The notes beneath the pieces were generated by a model. The model had not been told where the DNA came from. It made no database searches and saw only the letters and a program-made list of their open reading frames with translations. DNA of 64,000 nucleotides from Actinomadura pelletieri DSM 43383 (GTDB lineage: Bacteria > Actinomycetota > Actinomycetes > Streptosporangiales > Streptosporangiaceae), in the NCBI RefSeq assembly GCF_003634705.1, contig NZ_RBWU01000002.1, positions 992,001 to 1,056,000 of the forward strand, written 5' to 3'. Of this stretch, positions 23,580 through 35,401 are shown one piece after another. A program made the translations under genes and the position numbers. Position 1 is the first letter of the stretch. Each line of letters begins with the position of its first letter.

Positions 23580-26231
23580 TCAGTCGTGCGGGAGGCAGTG
23601 GTCGCGGAGGGCCCGTGGCAGTTGGCTGCGGCTAGTGATGCCGAGCTTACGGTACGTGTGCGTCAGATGTGCCTCAACGGTTCGACGCGTGATACAGAGA
23701 CGCCGGGCGATCTCCCCGTTGGTGAGCCCCTCACCGGCGAGGACGGCGACCCGCTCCTCCGCGTTGGTGAGCAGGTGAGGCGGCGGACGCCGCAGCCTGC
23801 CGCCCGCGACGATGAGTTCGTCCTCCGCGCGGGCGACGAGTTCGTCGGAACCGCAGACGACACCGAGCGTGAGACCTTCCCGCAGGTGGTGCCGCGCCTC
23901 CCGGTTCTGGCGACGGCGGCGCAGCTCGGCGCCGAGGTCGACGTGCGCCTGCGCGGTGTCGAGGCGGGCGCGGGTTCCGGCGAGCAGGCGGGTCGCGCGC
24001 AGCAGCGCGTCCGGGTCGCCGTGGACGACCCCGAAGGCGTGCAGGGCCAGGCCGAGATCGAGGTGACCGCCGGACGGTCCCGCCGCCGCCCGGTCCGTCG
24101 CCCGGTCGGCCGTTCCGTCCGCCGCCCGGGCCACGTCGAGGGCGCGGGACGCGAACCGGCGGGCGTGGTCGCCGAGGCCGGTGCGGTGGGCGAGCACGGC
24201 CGCGCGGGCCCGCCGGGACGAGATCAGCGCCGGGGCGTCGGACCGGCCGTCCAGCCAGTCATGGAAGTTCAGCAGGTCGGACCGGGCGCGGTCGACGTCG
24301 CCCGCCGCGACCCGGACCTCGGCGCGGGTGACGAGCAGCACCGCGTCCCACCATGCGGAGGTGAGGCGGCCGAAACCGTCCGCTGCGTCCAGGGCGCCGG
24401 CGGCCGCGGCGGTGTCACCGGACCGGACGGCGGCCTCGGCCTGACCGGCGAACGCCAGCCGGAGCAGCGCGGAGGTCCGGGCGGCCCCGGCCTCGACCAG
24501 CCTCGCCTGGGCCTCGGCGAGCCCCCTGCGGGCCACCGCGAGCCGCCCGGCGGACAGCGCGAGATGGCCGCGCATCAGCAGCGCCACGGCCTCGTGACAC
24601 AGGTCGCCGCGCTGGCGGGCGCGCGCCGCCTCCCGGTCGCACGCCTCCTCGGTCAGCCGGCCGGCGCGGAGCTTGCCGAGGGAGTCGACCAGCAGGTCCA
24701 GATGCCCGAGACCGGCCCGGGGGACCCAGCCCGCAGGGACGGGCGAGGTGGTGAACAGCGACCGCAGCGGCCCGCTGTCGGCGACGGGTTCGAGGGCGCG
24801 GCGGGCCTCGTCGTGGCGGCCGAGATGGAACAGGGCGGCGGCCTTGCCGATCGCCGCGTCCGACAGCAGCCGGGGAACGGCGGTCAACGCCGACGCCCGG
24901 TCGAAGCAGGGCGGCGCCCCCGCGATGTCCCGCCGCAGGAACGCCCGGCCGAGTTCGATCACCAGTTCCGCTCCGGTGGAGGCCGGCAGGTTCTCCCGCA
25001 GGGCCCGGTCGATGAGGGGCGCCGCACCGGGACCACGGTGGATGATCTCGGCGTGGGCCGCCGACAGCAGCGTCTCGGCCGCCCAGGGCCGGAAGCCGGG
25101 GGAGACGTGCAGCAGATGCCGCGCGATCCGCTCGACCGGGGAGCGGCGGCTGCGCAGCCGGCACGCCGCCGAGCCGTGCAGCGCCGCCCGGACCGTGGCC
25201 GAGGTGTCGGCGACGACGGTGGCCCGGACCAGCGGATGGACGAGCCCCGCCCGGTCGGCCCGCACGAACCCGGCGGCGGTCAGGGCCCGGACGGCGTCCT
25301 CGCAGTCGTGCTCCAGCAGCCCCGTGACATGGGACAGCATCTCCCGGTCGGCGGCGTCGCCGAGTTCGGCGATCGCCGCGACGACCGCGCGGGGGGCGAG
25401 CCGCTCCAGGTCGGCGGTCAGGCGGGCCGCCAGTTCCGGACCGGCCGCGGTCTGGTCGGTGAGGGCGACACGGGCGTCCAGCAACCGGATCGCCTCGCGG
25501 AGCAGCAGCCGGTTGCCGCGGGTGAGGCGCCAGCAGACCTCACCCGCGGACGCTGCGGCGAGATCGGGCACGCCGGGAGCGTGGCGGCGCGCGACCTCGA
25601 CGGTCTCGTCGTGCGTGAGCGGCCTTAACGTGACGACGCCGTGGCACACGCCGCCGTCGGCCAGTTCCGCGACGACGGCCGGGTCGGACGCCGGTTCCCC
25701 CTCCCGGACGGCCGCCACGATCAACAGCGGCAGGTTCTCGATGCGCCTGGCCACGTAGCCGAGACACGACAGGGACGCCGGATCGACCCACTGGACGTCG
25801 TCCACGCACAACAGCACCGGACAACGGCGGGTCAGATCGCGCAGCACCCGGTACAGGGTCGGCCCGCAGTCCGGGAGCGACCTCGGGCGCCCGTCCAGGC
25901 CCTCCAGCGCGTCCACCAACTGTGCGGCGAGCCCGAGGGAGACGTCCCGCTCGGCGAGATGGCCGAACATGCGCAGCGTCCGGAAGCCTCCCTTCTCCGC
26001 GTGCGAGGCGGCGGCGCGCAACAGGGTGCTGCGCCCTGACCCGAAGCTGCCCCGGACGAGCAGCGTCCCCCCTTCTCCACGACGAGCGCGCCACACCGCC
26101 GTGGTCAGCGCGTCGAACGGCCCTCCGTCACCCCAGTCCCACCGCGGCCCGGCGAACGAAACCCTCCCGGCGGTGACCTCCCGCGCGGGCGCCCCCGGAT
26201 GCAGGACGGGGCGCCCCGACCTCTCGGACAT
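23580..26231 (-). CDS. LAL-type LuxR regulator (large ATPase-containing pathway activator)
   Basis: This 883-residue regulator has an N-terminal STAND/AAA-like ATPase with Walker A VRGSFGSGRSTLLRAAASH and Walker B PVLLCVDDVQWVD, a long TPR-like helical middle, and a C-terminal LuxR HTH (LTNAEERVAVLAGEGLTNGE, then ITRRTVEAHLTHTYRKLGIT). Large LuxR (LAL) proteins commonly act as cluster-situated activators in actinomycetes. It follows the O-methyltransferase gene by 21 bp on the same strand and is the likely specific activator of the divergent FAAL-NRPS arm. Confidence 0.93.
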   Translation of the reverse strand: MSERSGRPVLHPGAPAREVTAGRVSFAGPRWDWGDGGPFDALTTAVWRARRGEGGTLLVRGSFGSGRSTLLRAAASHAEKGGFRTLRMFGHLAERDVSLGLAAQLVDALEGLDGRPRSLPDCGPTLYRVLRDLTRRCPVLLCVDDVQWVDPASLSCLGYVARRIENLPLLIVAAVREGEPASDPAVVAELADGGVCHGVVTLRPLTHDETVEVARRHAPGVPDLAAASAGEVCWRLTRGNRLLLREAIRLLDARVALTDQTAAGPELAARLTADLERLAPRAVVAAIAELGDAADREMLSHVTGLLEHDCEDAVRALTAAGFVRADRAGLVHPLVRATVVADTSATVRAALHGSAACRLRSRRSPVERIARHLLHVSPGFRPWAAETLLSAAHAEIIHRGPGAAPLIDRALRENLPASTGAELVIELGRAFLRRDIAGAPPCFDRASALTAVPRLLSDAAIGKAAALFHLGRHDEARRALEPVADSGPLRSLFTTSPVPAGWVPRAGLGHLDLLVDSLGKLRAGRLTEEACDREAARARQRGDLCHEAVALLMRGHLALSAGRLAVARRGLAEAQARLVEAGAARTSALLRLAFAGQAEAAVRSGDTAAAAGALDAADGFGRLTSAWWDAVLLVTRAEVRVAAGDVDRARSDLLNFHDWLDGRSDAPALISSRRARAAVLAHRTGLGDHARRFASRALDVARAADGTADRATDRAAAGPSGGHLDLGLALHAFGVVHGDPDALLRATRLLAGTRARLDTAQAHVDLGAELRRRRQNREARHHLREGLTLGVVCGSDELVARAEDELIVAGGRLRRPPPHLLTNAEERVAVLAGEGLTNGEIARRLCITRRTVEAHLTHTYRKLGITSRSQLPRALRDHCLPHD

Positions 26232-26252
26232 CCCGTATCCCCCCGGTACCCC

Positions 26253-27386
26253 TCAGGCCGCGGCGGCCTCGATCGCGCTCTCCGCGCGCGGATCCGGCAC
26301 CGGTGCCGGGTGCGCCGCCACCATCTCGAAACCGGAGCGTTCGAGCAGCTCGCGGTATTCGGCCTCGGTGCGGTCACGGCCGGTCACCATGACGAGCATC
26401 AGCAGGTCGACGAGCTTCGCGGGGCTGAACCCGGGACCTTCCGGGATGAGCTTCTCCAGGACGATCAGGCGGCCCCCGGGCTCCATCGCGGCGCGCACCG
26501 TCCGCAGGATCCGGACGGCCTCGTCGTCGGACCAGTTGTGCAGGCAGCGGGCGAGCACGTACAGGTCGCCGCCGGACGGCACGTGCTCGAAGAAGCTGCC
26601 CTCGACCAGGTCGACGCGGTCCAGCACTCCGGGACCGGCACCGGCGAGCCGCTCGCGCGCCTGCTTGACGGCCTCCGGCAGTTCCAGCAGCACGCCGCGC
26701 ATGCCGGGGTGCGCGCGGAGCGTGTCGGCGAGCAGGTTGCCGGTGCCGCCGCCGACGTCGACGAGGGTGCGGACGCCGTCGAGGCCGCAACTCGCGGCGA
26801 GCACGGCGGGCGTCTCGCGCAGCCCGCCCATGGCCGCGTTGAACCTGCGGCCCGCCTCGGGGTCGGCGTCCAGGTACTCGTAGAAGCCCATGCCGTAGGC
26901 CTTGTCGAAGGCGGGCCGTCCGGTGCGCGCGGTGTGCATGATCTCCGCGAAGGAGCGGAACACCTCCTCCCCGTACATGATCGCGCCGAGCCGGGCGGAC
27001 CGCGCGGCGTCCGAACACAGCAGGGCGGAGGCGTCGGTGAGGCCGAAGGTGCGCGGGCCGGGCTCCTCGAAGAGGCCGACCGCGGCCAGCGCGCGCAGCA
27101 TCCGGTGCAGCGCCTCCGGGTGGGCGCCGCAGGCCGCGGCGAGTTCGTCGACGGTGCGCGGGCCGTCGTTCAGGAGGTCGGCGACCCCGAGCTTGGCCAT
27201 GGCGTAGCCGGCCTGGGCCAGCCAGCCGCCGGACAGGACGCTCAGCAGCACCATGCGGTCGACGCCCCCGACGTCGCCCCCGGTGCCCGCGTCGGTGGCC
27301 GCGTCGGTGCCCGCGTCGAGGGCCGCGTCCGTGGCCGGGTCGATGGTGGGTGTGTCGGTGGTGGGTGTGTCGGACGGTGGATTCAC
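26253..27386 (-). CDS. SAM-dependent O-methyltransferase (COMT/hydroxyneurosporene-type)
   Basis: This enzyme is about 377 residues long. A dimerisation winged-helix domain (GWLAQAGYAMAKLGVADLLN ... VDELAAACGAHPEALHRMLR) precedes a Rossmann methyltransferase with the SAM motif LVDVGGGTGNLLADTL. The catalytic region is LARCLHNWSDDEAVRILRTV, with the base His followed by N-W-S-D-D. Such enzymes methylate hydroxyls of natural products. The start is set at a GTG (27386) with GGGGG seven bases upstream; a GTG 30 bp earlier lacks a ribosome-binding site. A low-complexity Thr/Asp/Ala-rich leader (residues 5-40) precedes the fold. It is divergent from the MFS exporter and heads the leftward operon. 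Confidence 0.9.
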   Translation of the reverse strand: MNPPSDTPTTDTPTIDPATDAALDAGTDAATDAGTGGDVGGVDRMVLLSVLSGGWLAQAGYAMAKLGVADLLNDGPRTVDELAAACGAHPEALHRMLRALAAVGLFEEPGPRTFGLTDASALLCSDAARSARLGAIMYGEEVFRSFAEIMHTARTGRPAFDKAYGMGFYEYLDADPEAGRRFNAAMGGLRETPAVLAASCGLDGVRTLVDVGGGTGNLLADTLRAHPGMRGVLLELPEAVKQARERLAGAGPGVLDRVDLVEGSFFEHVPSGGDLYVLARCLHNWSDDEAVRILRTVRAAMEPGGRLIVLEKLIPEGPGFSPAKLVDLLMLVMVTGRDRTEAEYRELLERSGFEMVAAHPAPVPDPRAESAIEAAAA

Positions 27387-27632
27387 GGCGGTACCCCCGG
27401 TGGAATATATGTGCACGGACTGATCAGTACGGGCAGGGAGCGGTCAGGCCCAAGTCGATCAATTTCGTCCTTACCTACACGATTCTGTAATGCCGCGCGA
27501 GCATTATGCAAGGGCGAAGTAGGGAGCATTGTCTAGCATTTTGTAGCAGGCGAGATATCGCGCTTGACAGCGCACCGGTGCGCGCAGACACTCCTACTGA
27601 CCACCGGCCGGCAACAATTGGGGGAGCTCCCG

Positions 27633-29204
27633 TTGGCCCGTCGCGCATCGCGTCGCGGACACCGCGCCGCGCCGCTGGCGGTCCTGTTCCTCAGCGCCTT
27701 CATGGCCCTGCTGGACGTGACCGTGGTGACCGTCGCCGTCCCCGACATCGGTGCCGACCTGTCCGCCGGGCTGTCCGCCCAGCAGTGGGTCGTCACCGCG
27801 TACACGCTGTTCTTCTCCGCGTTCCTGCTGACCGGCGGAACCCTGGGAGACAGGTACGGCCGCCGCCGGGTGCTGCTGGTGAGCGTGGCGGCCTTCGCCG
27901 TGACGTCGGTGCTCTGCGGTCTGGCCCGGTCGCCCGGCATGCTGATCGCCGCCCGCGCGTTGCAGGGGCTGGCCGCGGCGGCGATGCTGCCCGGCACGTT
28001 GTCGCTGATCGCGTGGATCTATCCAGACCCGAAGGAGCGCGGCCGCGCGATCGGGATGTGGAGCGGGGTGGCCGGTCTGGCGCTGGTCGCCGGTCCGGTG
28101 CTCGGCGGCTGGCTGGTCGGGGCGTACGGCTGGCCGGGCATCTTCTTCCTCAACCTGCCGGTCGCCGCCCTCGTCCTGGCGGTCGGGCCGCGGGCGCTGC
28201 CCGAGGCGCGCGGCGGTCGCGAAGGGCTCGACGTTCCGGGGCAGCTCACGTTCGTCGTGGGCGCGGGCGCGCTGGCGTACGCGCTGATCGAGGGCGGGAC
28301 CGAGGGCTGGACGTCCCCGCGGATCCTCGCCGCGTTCACGGTGGGCGTCGTGGGCCTCGCGGCCTTCGGGGTCGTCGAGACCCGAATCGCCGAACCGATG
28401 CTGCCGCCGGCGCTGTTCCGGCGGCGGCCGTTCCTGGTCGGCAACCTGGTCTCGTTCCTGCTCGGCTTCGGCCTGTTCTCGATGTTCTTCTTCCTGTCGC
28501 TCTACATGCAGCAGGTCAGGGGCGAGTCGGCGCTGCACACCGGGCTGGCGTTCCTGCCGGGCTCGGTCGCCATCGTGCTGACCGCGCCGCTGTCGGGCCC
28601 GGTGGCCGCGCGGCTCGGGCAGCGATTGACGATCGGCCTGGGGCTGACCGTCGCGGCCGTGTCGTTGCTGACCATGCACCGGCTCACGGTGGACGCCGAC
28701 TACGGGCACTGGTGGTGGAGCCTCGTGCTCATGGGCGCCGGGATCGGGTTGGCGCTCAGCCCGACGACGGCGCTGGTGCTGTCGTCGGTGCCGCGGCAGC
28801 GGTCCGGGGTCGGGTCGTCGATCGCCAACGCGCACCGGCAGTTCGGCATCGTGTTCGGCGTCGCCGTGCTGGGCGCGCTGCTCGCCGAGCGGTTCACCTC
28901 GCAGGTGCGCACGCGGCTGGACGGTCTCGGCCTGCCGCCCGCCGAGCGCGACCGGGTCGCCGACGTGTTCCTGCGCGAGGGCGGGACGGCGGCTCACGCG
29001 TCCGGTTCGTCGCGGCTGCCCGAGGGGGTGGTCGCCGCCGCCGAGAACGCGTTCGTCGCGGGGCTGCACGACGTCCTCACCGCCGGAGCGATCGTGCTGC
29101 TGGCGGGGGCGGCGGTCGCGGTGGCGCTGCCGTCCCGGGGGCGGGGGTGGGCGGTCTCGGACGCCGACGAGGTCCGTCCGGTGTCCACGCCGACCACCGA
29201 ATAA
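27633..29204 (+). CDS. MFS drug/metabolite exporter, DHA2 (14-helix) family
   Basis: This 523-residue transporter has 14 predicted helices. DHA2 landmarks are LDVTVVTVAVPDIGADL in helix 1, the motif-A loop GDRYGRRRVLLVS, and motif C LVAGPVLGGWLVGAYGWPGI. A TTG at 27633 with GGGGGAG about eight bases upstream is the best start; the upstream in-frame ATG gives a hydrophilic leader unlike the family. It lies directly before the FAAL-NRPS gene and is likely the product exporter or self-resistance pump (inferred). Confidence 0.92.
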   Translation: MARRASRRGHRAAPLAVLFLSAFMALLDVTVVTVAVPDIGADLSAGLSAQQWVVTAYTLFFSAFLLTGGTLGDRYGRRRVLLVSVAAFAVTSVLCGLARSPGMLIAARALQGLAAAAMLPGTLSLIAWIYPDPKERGRAIGMWSGVAGLALVAGPVLGGWLVGAYGWPGIFFLNLPVAALVLAVGPRALPEARGGREGLDVPGQLTFVVGAGALAYALIEGGTEGWTSPRILAAFTVGVVGLAAFGVVETRIAEPMLPPALFRRRPFLVGNLVSFLLGFGLFSMFFFLSLYMQQVRGESALHTGLAFLPGSVAIVLTAPLSGPVAARLGQRLTIGLGLTVAAVSLLTMHRLTVDADYGHWWWSLVLMGAGIGLALSPTTALVLSSVPRQRSGVGSSIANAHRQFGIVFGVAVLGALLAERFTSQVRTRLDGLGLPPAERDRVADVFLREGGTAAHASGSSRLPEGVVAAAENAFVAGLHDVLTAGAIVLLAGAAVAVALPSRGRGWAVSDADEVRPVSTPTTE

Positions 29205-29231
29205 TTCCGACAAGGCCGACCAATCGGAATT
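29203..29231 (+). terminator. Inverted repeat after MFS gene
   Basis: AATTCCGA (29203-29210) and TCGGAATT (29224-29231) form an 8-bp stem starting at the stop codon of the MFS gene, followed by CTTTGTC. It may end transcription, implying a separate promoter for the NRPS genes in the 170 bp that follow, a region of lower GC. Confidence 0.5.
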
Positions 29232-29399
29232 CTTTGTCCCGTCCGATGAACGGCTGTACCGTGCGAATGCATTTGCATTCGGTGGGCGGCGCCGGGTGAC
29301 GCGGGGCGGGCCTTCTTAGCGTGACGGACCTACCCCGGTAAAGACCACGGTACCTTCCCTGATGCGTCGATGAGCCGCGATTTTCACAATTGACGGTGA

Positions 29400-32300
29400 G
29401 TGGGGCGAACGGCCCCGGTGAACCGACGCTTGGGAGTGATCCGATTGGGGCGGCATCCGACGACTCCGCACCGTGCGATCGACCTCGTCGAGGGCGCGCG
29501 CGCCCTGGCGGACCTCGACCCGGACGGCGTCGCGTTCCGGTACGCCCCCGACGGCCGCGCGGTCACCGCCCTGCTCACCCGGGGCGACCTGGACCGGCGC
29601 GCCCGGGAGGTGGCCGCCGCGCTCCAGGCCGTGGGCGCCGTCCCCGGTGACCGGGTGCTCCTGCTCACCGGTCCCGGGCCGGAGTTCGTGGCGGGCTTCT
29701 ACGGTTGCCTCTACGCGGGGGCGTGCGCGGTTCCCTGCCCGCCGCCGCGTTCGGCCCGCCGCCGGGGACGGCTCGAAGCGGTGGCGGCCGACGCGAGACC
29801 CGCCGCCGTCCTGGTCACGCGCGGTGTGGAGCCCGCCCTGGACGTCCCGGTCCTGATCATCGAGGACGCCGCCGACGCCGCGTCGTGGCGGCCGTGTCGC
29901 GTCCGTTCCGACACCCCGGCCCTCATCCAGTACACCTCGGGTTCCACCAGCGCCCCGAAGGGCGCCGTGATCACGCACGGGAACCTGGTCGCCAACATCG
30001 GCATGATCAGCGACGCGGCGGGCCATGCCTCGGCCGGGGAGCCGCTCAGCGCGGTGTCCTGGCTTCCCGTGCACCACGACATGGGCCTGATCGGGTGCCT
30101 GCTGGCGCCCCTGTTCTGCGGCGGCACCGCCACCCTGCTGCCGCCCGAGGCGTTCCTCCAGGACCCGGCCTGCTGGCTCCGTCTGATCGGGGAGTCCGCC
30201 GGTCTCCTCTCCAGCGCCGCGCCGAACTTCGCGCTGGACATGTGCGTGGACCGCGTCTCCCTCGACCGGCTCGCGGACGTGCGGCTGGAGCACTGGCAGG
30301 CGCTCGTCTGCGGCGCCGAACCGGTGCGCGCCGCGACCGTCAACCGGTTCGTCCGGCATCTGCGACCGCTGGGCCTGCGGCGCGAGACGCTGCTGCCCGC
30401 CTACGGCATGGCGGAGACGACCCTGCTCGCGACGGTCGACCGCCGGGGCCCCCGCATGCGGTGGGCCGACGCGGCCGACCTGGAGCGGGGACGGTTGACA
30501 CCCGTGCCCGCCGGAAGCGAGGGCGGGGTCGAACTCGTCTCGTGCGGCGCGCCGCCCGCCGGGACCCGGATCGCCATCGTCGACCCCGACACCGGTACCC
30601 GGTGCCCCGACGGCGTGGTCGGGGAGATTCGCGTGACCGGCGCGCACGTGACGCGCGGGTACTGGGGCGACGTACCGAGCCCGCTCGCCCCGCTGCGGGA
30701 CGACCCGGAGCGGCGGGCGTGGCTGCGCACCGGCGACCTCGGCGTCGTCCACGACGGTGCCCTGTACGTGACCGGCCGGCGCAAAGACCTGATCATCCTG
30801 GACGGCCGCAACCTGCACCCGCACGACATCGAGCTGACCGCCGGACGCGACGCCCCGGTGGTCCGCCCCGGGCTCAGCGCCGCGTTCTCGGTGCCCGGGG
30901 ACGACACCGAGCGGCTCGTGGTCGTCCGCGCCGTCGATCCGCGCGTCCGCGCCACCGACACCGAGACGCTGCGCGAGATCGCCGAACGCGTCCGCCGCGC
31001 CGTCATCGCCGACCACGACGCCGAGCCGCACGCCGTGGTCCTGGTCCGGGCCGGGGAGATCGAGCTGACGACCAGCGGCAAGGTGCGGCGGCAGGAGATC
31101 AGACGCCGCCACCTCGCCGGGGAACTGCGCGCCGTGTACGTCCACACCGCACCCGGCGACCGGGCCGCACAGCCCGCCGGGGGCCGGTCGCCTGACCGGA
31201 GAGGGCTGACGGGCCTGGCCCCCGGCGCCCGCCCGGGAGCGGTGGAGGCGTGGCTGCGCGACCGGGTCGCCGCGCTCGCCCACGTCGAGCCCTGGGAGAT
31301 CGATCCGGGCCTGCCGCTGCCCGCCGCCGGGCTGGACTCGCGGCGCGTCGCCCGGCTGCGCGCCGAGATCGTCGACGCGACCGGTGTCGCCGTCCCGGCG
31401 GGCGCCGACGACCTGCGGGCGCTGGTGGACGCCGTCGTCTCCGGCCTCGACGACCCGCCCGCGGACGGCGCGCCGCCGCTCGTCCCGGCGCCGTCCGACC
31501 GGCACGAGCCGTTCCCGCTCACCGACATCCAGCACGCCTACCTCGTCGGACGCGGCGTCGAGCAGGAGTACGGCGGGGTCGCGGCGCACGCCTACCTGGA
31601 GATCGACGCCGGTGACCTCGACCTGGCGCGCCTGGAGGCGGCGTGGCGGCGGATCGTCGCCCGGCACGACATGCTCCGCGCCGTCGTCACCGCCGACGGC
31701 CACCAGCGGGTTCCCGCCCAGTCGCCGCCGGACGTCGGCGGCTTCGACCTGTTCGACGTGCGCGGGGTCCCGCCGGAGGAGGCGCGCGCGGCGCTCGACC
31801 ACGAGGTGCCCGACCCGTACGAGGGGCCGATGCACCGGATCGCGGTCACCCGCGGTTCGGACGGGCGGGCCCGGCTGCACCTGAGCGTCGACCTGCTGGT
31901 CGCCGACCTGTGGAGCCTGTACGTCCTGTCGCGGGAGTGGCGGCGTTCGTACGAGGACCCGGCCGCCGACCTGCCCGATCCCGCCCTCGGGTTCCGGGAC
32001 TGGGCGGTCGCCGAGCGGTCCCCGCGTCCCGAGGACGTCGCCTACTGGCGGGACCGGCTGCCGGATCTCCCGTCCGCTCCGCGGCTTCCCGTTTCGGCGT
32101 GGCGTCCCGGCGAACCCGCCCGGTTCGCCCGCCGGGAGCACCGCGTCGACGCCGCGACGTGGGCGCGGCTGGTGGACCTGGCGCGGTCCCATGGCGTGAC
32201 GCCGTCGGCGACGCTCCTGGCCGCCTATGGCGCCGTGCTCGGCGCCTGGAGCAGCGGCCCCCGGTTCACGGTCAACGTCACGCTTTTCAATCGGCCGGAC

Positions 32301-35300
32301 GCGCACCCCGAACTCGCGGACGTCGTCGGCGACTTCACGTCCGTCGACCCCCTCGCCATGGACTGCGCCGCGCCGGGCCGGTTCGCCGACCTCGCGCTGA
32401 ACGTCCAGCGTCGTCTGTGGCGCGACCTGGAGCACGCGTCGTACTCCGGCGTCCAGGTGATGCGGGACCTCGCCCGCCGCGACGGCGCGGCCGGAGGCGC
32501 GATCCTCCCGTGCGTCTTCACCAGCGGCCTGGGGCTCGGCGACGGCGAGCCGCCGTTCGCCTGGCTGGGACGGGCCGTCCACGGCATCTCCCAGACACCC
32601 CAGGTCCTGCTGGACCACCAGGTCTTCGAGGACGGCGGCGGCGCGACGCTCATCTGGGACGCCGCCGCCGACTACTTCCCGCCGGGGGTCCTCGACGACA
32701 TGTTCGCGACCTACCGCCTCCTGCTGGACGAGTTGGCAGCGGGCGGTGACCGGTGGGAACGGCCGCCGACCGTGCCGCTTCCCCCGCATCAGGCCGAGAT
32801 CCGGGCCCGGGTGAACGAGACGGCGGGGCCGGTGCCCACCGGCACGCTGCCCGACGGGGTGTTCGCGCGTGCCGCCGAACGCCCCGACGCCCCCGCGGTG
32901 ATCGCCGTGGACCGGACCCTCACCTACGGCGAACTGGCGCGCCGCGCGGAGACCCTCGCCGCCAACCTGCTCGCCGCGGGCCTCGGCCGCGGCGATGTCG
33001 TGGGGGTGAGCCTGCTGAAGGGGTGGCGGCAGATCGTCGCCGTCCTCGCGGTGACGCGGATCGGCGCCGCCTACCTGCCCGTGGATCCCGGTCTGCCCGA
33101 GGAGCGGCGGCGGTGGCTGCTGGAGTCGGCGGGGGCCGCGATCGTGCTGCGGGACGTGCCGGACGAGACCGGAACCGCGCCGGTGGCCATGGTCGCGGAC
33201 GCCCGGCCGCGTGCCGAGGACGTCGCCTACATCCTGTACACGTCCGGTTCGACGGGGACGCCGAAGGGGGTGGCGGTCAGTCATCGGGCGGCGTTGAACA
33301 CGTGCGTCGACATCGTCGAACGGTTCGGGATCGGGCCGGACGACCGCGTCCTCGGCGTCTCCTCGTTGAGCTTCGACCTGTCGGTCTTCGACATCTTCGG
33401 GGTGCTCGGCGCGGGCGGCGCGCTCGTCCTGCCCGACCCGACCCGACGCGCCGACCCCGCCCACTGGACGGACCTGGTCGACGAGCACGGCATCACCCTG
33501 TGGAACTCGGTGCCCGCGCTCATGGAACTGGTCGTCGACCACGTGGAGCGGACGGGCTCACCGAAGACGCTGCCGTTCGGCCGTGTGCTGCTGTCGGGTG
33601 ACTGGATTCCGGTGTCGTTGCCGGATCGGTTGCGTGCGTTGGCTCCGGACGCGTGGGTGGTGAGTTTGGGTGGTGCGACGGAGGCGGGGATCTGGTCGAT
33701 CGCGTATCCGATCGAGCGGGTGGATGCGGGGTGGGAGTCGATTCCGTATGGTCGGCCGTTGCGGAACCAGTGGTTCGAGGTGCTCAACGAGCGGTTCGAG
33801 CCGTGTCCGACGTGGGTGACCGGTGAGCTGTTCATCGGTGGTGTCGGGCTGGCGGAGGGGTACTGGCGCGACCCTGAGCGCACCGACGCGCAGTTCGTGA
33901 CCCATCCGGCTGATGGGCGTCGGTTGTATCGGACGGGTGATCTGGGTCGGTATCTGCCGGACGGGACGATCCAGTTCCTGGGCCGGCACGACCACCAGGT
34001 CAAGGTCGGCGGGCACCGCATCGAACTCGGCGAGATCGAACACGCGTTGCGCGCCGCGCCCGGCGTCGGTGAGGCCGTCGTCATCGCCCACGGCGACCGG
34101 CACCGCAGGAGGCTCGCCGCGTTCGTCACCCGGACCTCGTCCGCGCCCGGCGACGCCGTCCCGTCCCTGCCGGGCGCGGACGAACTCGCCCTCCTCGACG
34201 GCGACCTGGAGGGCGTGCTGCTCGATCCGGCGGAACGGCTGGAGTTCACGGCCGCCCGCCCCGGGCTGCGCGCCCTGCCCGCCGACGGCGCGATCACGCT
34301 GCCCGAGGTCGAGTCCGCGCCGCGCCGGACGAGCCACCGCCGGTTCACCGCCGACCCCGTCCCGCTCGACGCGCTGTCCCGCCTGCTCGAAGGGCTGCGG
34401 GACGGCGACCGGCACGCCTACGGGTCCGCCGGAGGGCTCTACCCCGTCCAGGTGTGTCTCGACGTCGCCGACGGCGGCGTGGACGGCCTCCCCGGCGGCG
34501 CCTACCACTACGGCCCGGACGGTCACCGCCTCTTCCCCCTCGACACCGAGCCGCTCCCGGCGCGTCCCGGCTTCACCTCGGTGAACGCGCCGCTCGCGGC
34601 GGGCGCGCCGTTCGCCGTCTACCTGGTGGCGCAGTCCCGCGCGATCAGACCGCTCTACGGCGGCCTGTGGCGGGACTTCAGCCTGATCGAGACCGGGCTG
34701 ATCGCCCAGCTTCTGGACGGCGCCGCGCCCGCCGCAGGGCTCGGCCTGTGCCAGGTCGGCGACCCCCACTTCGGCCCCGAACTGCGGGCCCGGTTCGACC
34801 TGGACGACGGGCACGAACCCCTGCACGCGCTCGTCGGCGGCGTCCCCGACACGGCCCCGGCGGCGCCGCGTCCGACCCGCGCCGGACTGCGCCGGGCGCT
34901 CGCCGAACGGCTCCCGGCGGCCCTCGTCCCGTCGACGATCGTGATCCTGGACCGGCTGCCGCTGACCGCGATCGGCAAGGTCGACCGGAGCGAGCTGGAA
35001 CGGCTCGCCGGTGAGGCCGCCGCCGCGGGCGAGGCGCCGGTGCCGCCCGCCACCGACCTGGAACGCGCGATCGCCGCCGTGGTGGCGGCCGAACTCGGCA
35101 CCGACCGGATCAGCGTCACCGACGGCTTCTTCGACATGGGCCTCGACTCGGCGATGGTCACCCGGATCTGCGGCACACTCCGCACCCGCCTCGCCGACGC
35201 GGACCTGCCGGGCGCCGACCTGCCGCTGCCGCTGATGTTCGAGGCCCCGAGCGTCCGGGCGCTCGCCGCCCGGTTGGACGGCAGCGCCGACCTCACCGCG

Positions 35301-35401
35301 GCGGCCCGCGAGGGCCGGTCCCGCGGCGCCGCGCGGCGCGCGAACCGCAACCCGACCCGGAACCGGCGCCATGCCTGCGCCCAGTGGAAGGACGGAGAGG
35401 A

